5,357 nt of DNA from JAAEUE01 sp039180225 (GTDB lineage Bacteria; Pseudomonadota; Alphaproteobacteria; Rhizobiales; CAJQND01), in assembly GCA_039180225.1 (NCBI GenBank), contig JBCDDQ010000328.1:1-5357 (forward strand), given 5' to 3'. The notes below the pieces were generated by a model. It made no database searches. It was not told where the DNA came from and saw nothing but the letters and a program-made list of their open reading frames with translations. How positions within the stretch are numbered: position 1 is the stretch's first letter; the number at the start of each line of letters is the position of its first letter. Made by a program: the position numbers and the translations under genes. Shown piece after piece: positions 4,255-5,357 of the stretch.

Positions 4255-5357
4255 ATGTTTCCACTGAGTGCAAAGGCCGAAGAGCTCAAAGGCCAATTGC
4301 TGGCCTTCATGGACGAGCACATTTATCCAAATGAAGCGGCGATGGCCGAGCAGCATGCCGGTTTGGAGAACAAGTGGACGCATCCCCCCTTGCTGGATGA
4401 ACTGAAGGCAAAGGCCCGGCAACAGGGTCTTTGGAACCTGTTCCTGCCCGATGATGAGTATGGAGCAGGGCTCACCAATCTGGATTATGCGCAGCTCTGC
4501 GAGATTATGGGGCGTTCGCCCATTGGTCCGGAGGTGCTCAATTGTAGCGCCCCTGACACCGGTAATATGGAAACTTTGGTGCTCTACGGCTCAGCTGAGC
4601 AAAAGAAGCAATGGCTGGAGCCGCTTCTTGCCGGTGAGATCCGCTCATGCTTTTCGATGACCGAACCGGATGTGGCCTCTTCTGATGCCACTAACATCCA
4701 GACGGAAATCAAACTGGACGGAAACGAGTACCGGATCCATGGCACCAAGTGGTGGTCCTCGGGCGCCATGGACGAGCGCTGCAAGATTGCCATTGTGATG
4801 GGTCGGACAGATCCTGAAGCAGAGCGGCACAAGCAGCAATCCATGATCCTTGTGCCTTTGGACACCCAGGGCGTGACCGTCAAGCGTCACCTGACAGTGT
4901 TTGGCTATGATCATGCCCCCCACGGACACTCAGAGGTGGTGTTCGATAATGTGCGGGTGCCGGCCTCAAACATCTTGCTGGGCGAGGGCCGGGGTTTTGA
5001 GATCGCTCAAGGACGGCTGGGACCTGGACGGATTCACCACTGCATGCGCCAGATCGGCGTGGCGGAGCGCGCGCTGGAAATGATGTGCAAGCGCGCCACA
5101 GAACGGGTGGCCTTCGGTAAACCTTTGAGTGACCAAGGAGGTCTGCGCCAAGAAATTGCCAGATCGCGCATCGAAATCGATCAAGCCCGGCTGCTCACCA
5201 TGCGCGCGGCGCAGATGATGGACACGGTTGGTAACAAGGAAGCGCGCAAGGAGATTGCCATGATCAAAGTGGTGGCGCCTGCCATGGCGTGCCGGGTGGT
5301 GGACCGGGCCATTCAGGTGCATGGCGCCATGGGCGTTTCGCAGGATACTTTTCTGGC
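4255..5357 (+). CDS. Acyl-CoA dehydrogenase, ACAD10/ACAD11-like (3' end beyond window)
   Basis: This flavoenzyme oxidises an acyl-CoA to a 2-enoyl-CoA and passes electrons to electron-transfer flavoprotein. The frame stays open for 367 codons to the window edge. Visible landmarks are APDTGNME (99-106), the first family signature CFSMTEP..ASSDATN (132-147), the flavin-contacting GTKWWSSG (163-170), GRGFEIAQGRLGPGRIHH (245-262), RVAFGKPL (284-291) and the QVHGAMG flavin motif (354-360). APDTGNME, GTKWW and the GRLGPGRIHH run are characteristic of the ACAD10/ACAD11 group, which includes bacterial FadE-type proteins. Gly258 occupies the place where isovaleryl- and long-chain-type enzymes carry their catalytic Glu. 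The base must therefore be the C-terminal one, just past the window edge. The start ATG 4255 has AAGGAA 6 nt upstream. It is transcribed divergently from the VOC gene. Substrate chain length cannot be told. Confidence 0.93.
   Translation, partial: MFPLSAKAEELKGQLLAFMDEHIYPNEAAMAEQHAGLENKWTHPPLLDELKAKARQQGLWNLFLPDDEYGAGLTNLDYAQLCEIMGRSPIGPEVLNCSAPDTGNMETLVLYGSAEQKKQWLEPLLAGEIRSCFSMTEPDVASSDATNIQTEIKLDGNEYRIHGTKWWSSGAMDERCKIAIVMGRTDPEAERHKQQSMILVPLDTQGVTVKRHLTVFGYDHAPHGHSEVVFDNVRVPASNILLGEGRGFEIAQGRLGPGRIHHCMRQIGVAERALEMMCKRATERVAFGKPLSDQGGLRQEIARSRIEIDQARLLTMRAAQMMDTVGNKEARKEIAMIKVVAPAMACRVVDRAIQVHGAMGVSQDTFL

Noticed and set aside
4966..5322. A 118-codon - strand frame, His-rich, opposite the acyl-CoA dehydrogenase
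   Set aside because: It shadows strongly conserved acyl-CoA dehydrogenase codons; its His content comes from reverse-complemented ATG/GTG codons.

Overview
The window looks like chromosomal DNA of a GC-rich proteobacterium, most likely an alphaproteobacterium. That placement rests on codon use, Shine-Dalgarno-led starts, tightly packed catabolic genes and family resemblance. It is an inference without any phylogenetic marker. There is no RNA gene, CRISPR array, insertion sequence or phage gene.

Layout. (1) Bases 2-73 are the last 23 codons of a gene on the + strand whose product ends in a hydrophobic segment, probably a membrane protein. (2) At 151-921 (+) is a nitrilase-superfamily amidase with a complete Glu-Lys-Cys triad. 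(3) At 922-1013 is a short convergent spacer with one hairpin next to each of the two converging genes. (4) From 4153 down to 1014, all on the - strand, is a four-gene set in transcription order: a small VOC-fold protein, an oxaloacetate decarboxylase-like member of the isocitrate lyase/PEP mutase superfamily, a beta-hydroxyacid dehydrogenase, and a metallo-beta-lactamase-fold hydrolase of the N-acyl-homoserine-lactonase type. The last three are very tightly linked: one junction is a zero-gap TGA|ATG and the next is a 14-nt overlap. (5) At 4154-4254 is a divergent intergenic region with an imperfect palindrome. (6) From 4255 to the window end (+) is a 3'-truncated acyl-CoA dehydrogenase of the ACAD10/ACAD11 type.

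How it may work together (inference). A lactonase-like hydrolase, a hydroxyacid dehydrogenase and a 2-oxoacid decarboxylase or lyase in one translationally coupled transcript suggest a degradation module. In this model a lactone or ester is opened to a hydroxyacid, oxidised, then decarboxylated or cleaved. The neighbouring acyl-CoA dehydrogenase would feed CoA-linked oxidation and the amidase would release a carboxylate from an amide. The substrate cannot be read from the sequence. The most unusual single feature is the dehydrogenase. It carries a Lys/Arg-rich N-terminal tail and a Glu/Asp-rich C-terminal tail around an otherwise standard fold, and the DNA for the acidic tail also holds the ribosome binding site of the next gene.
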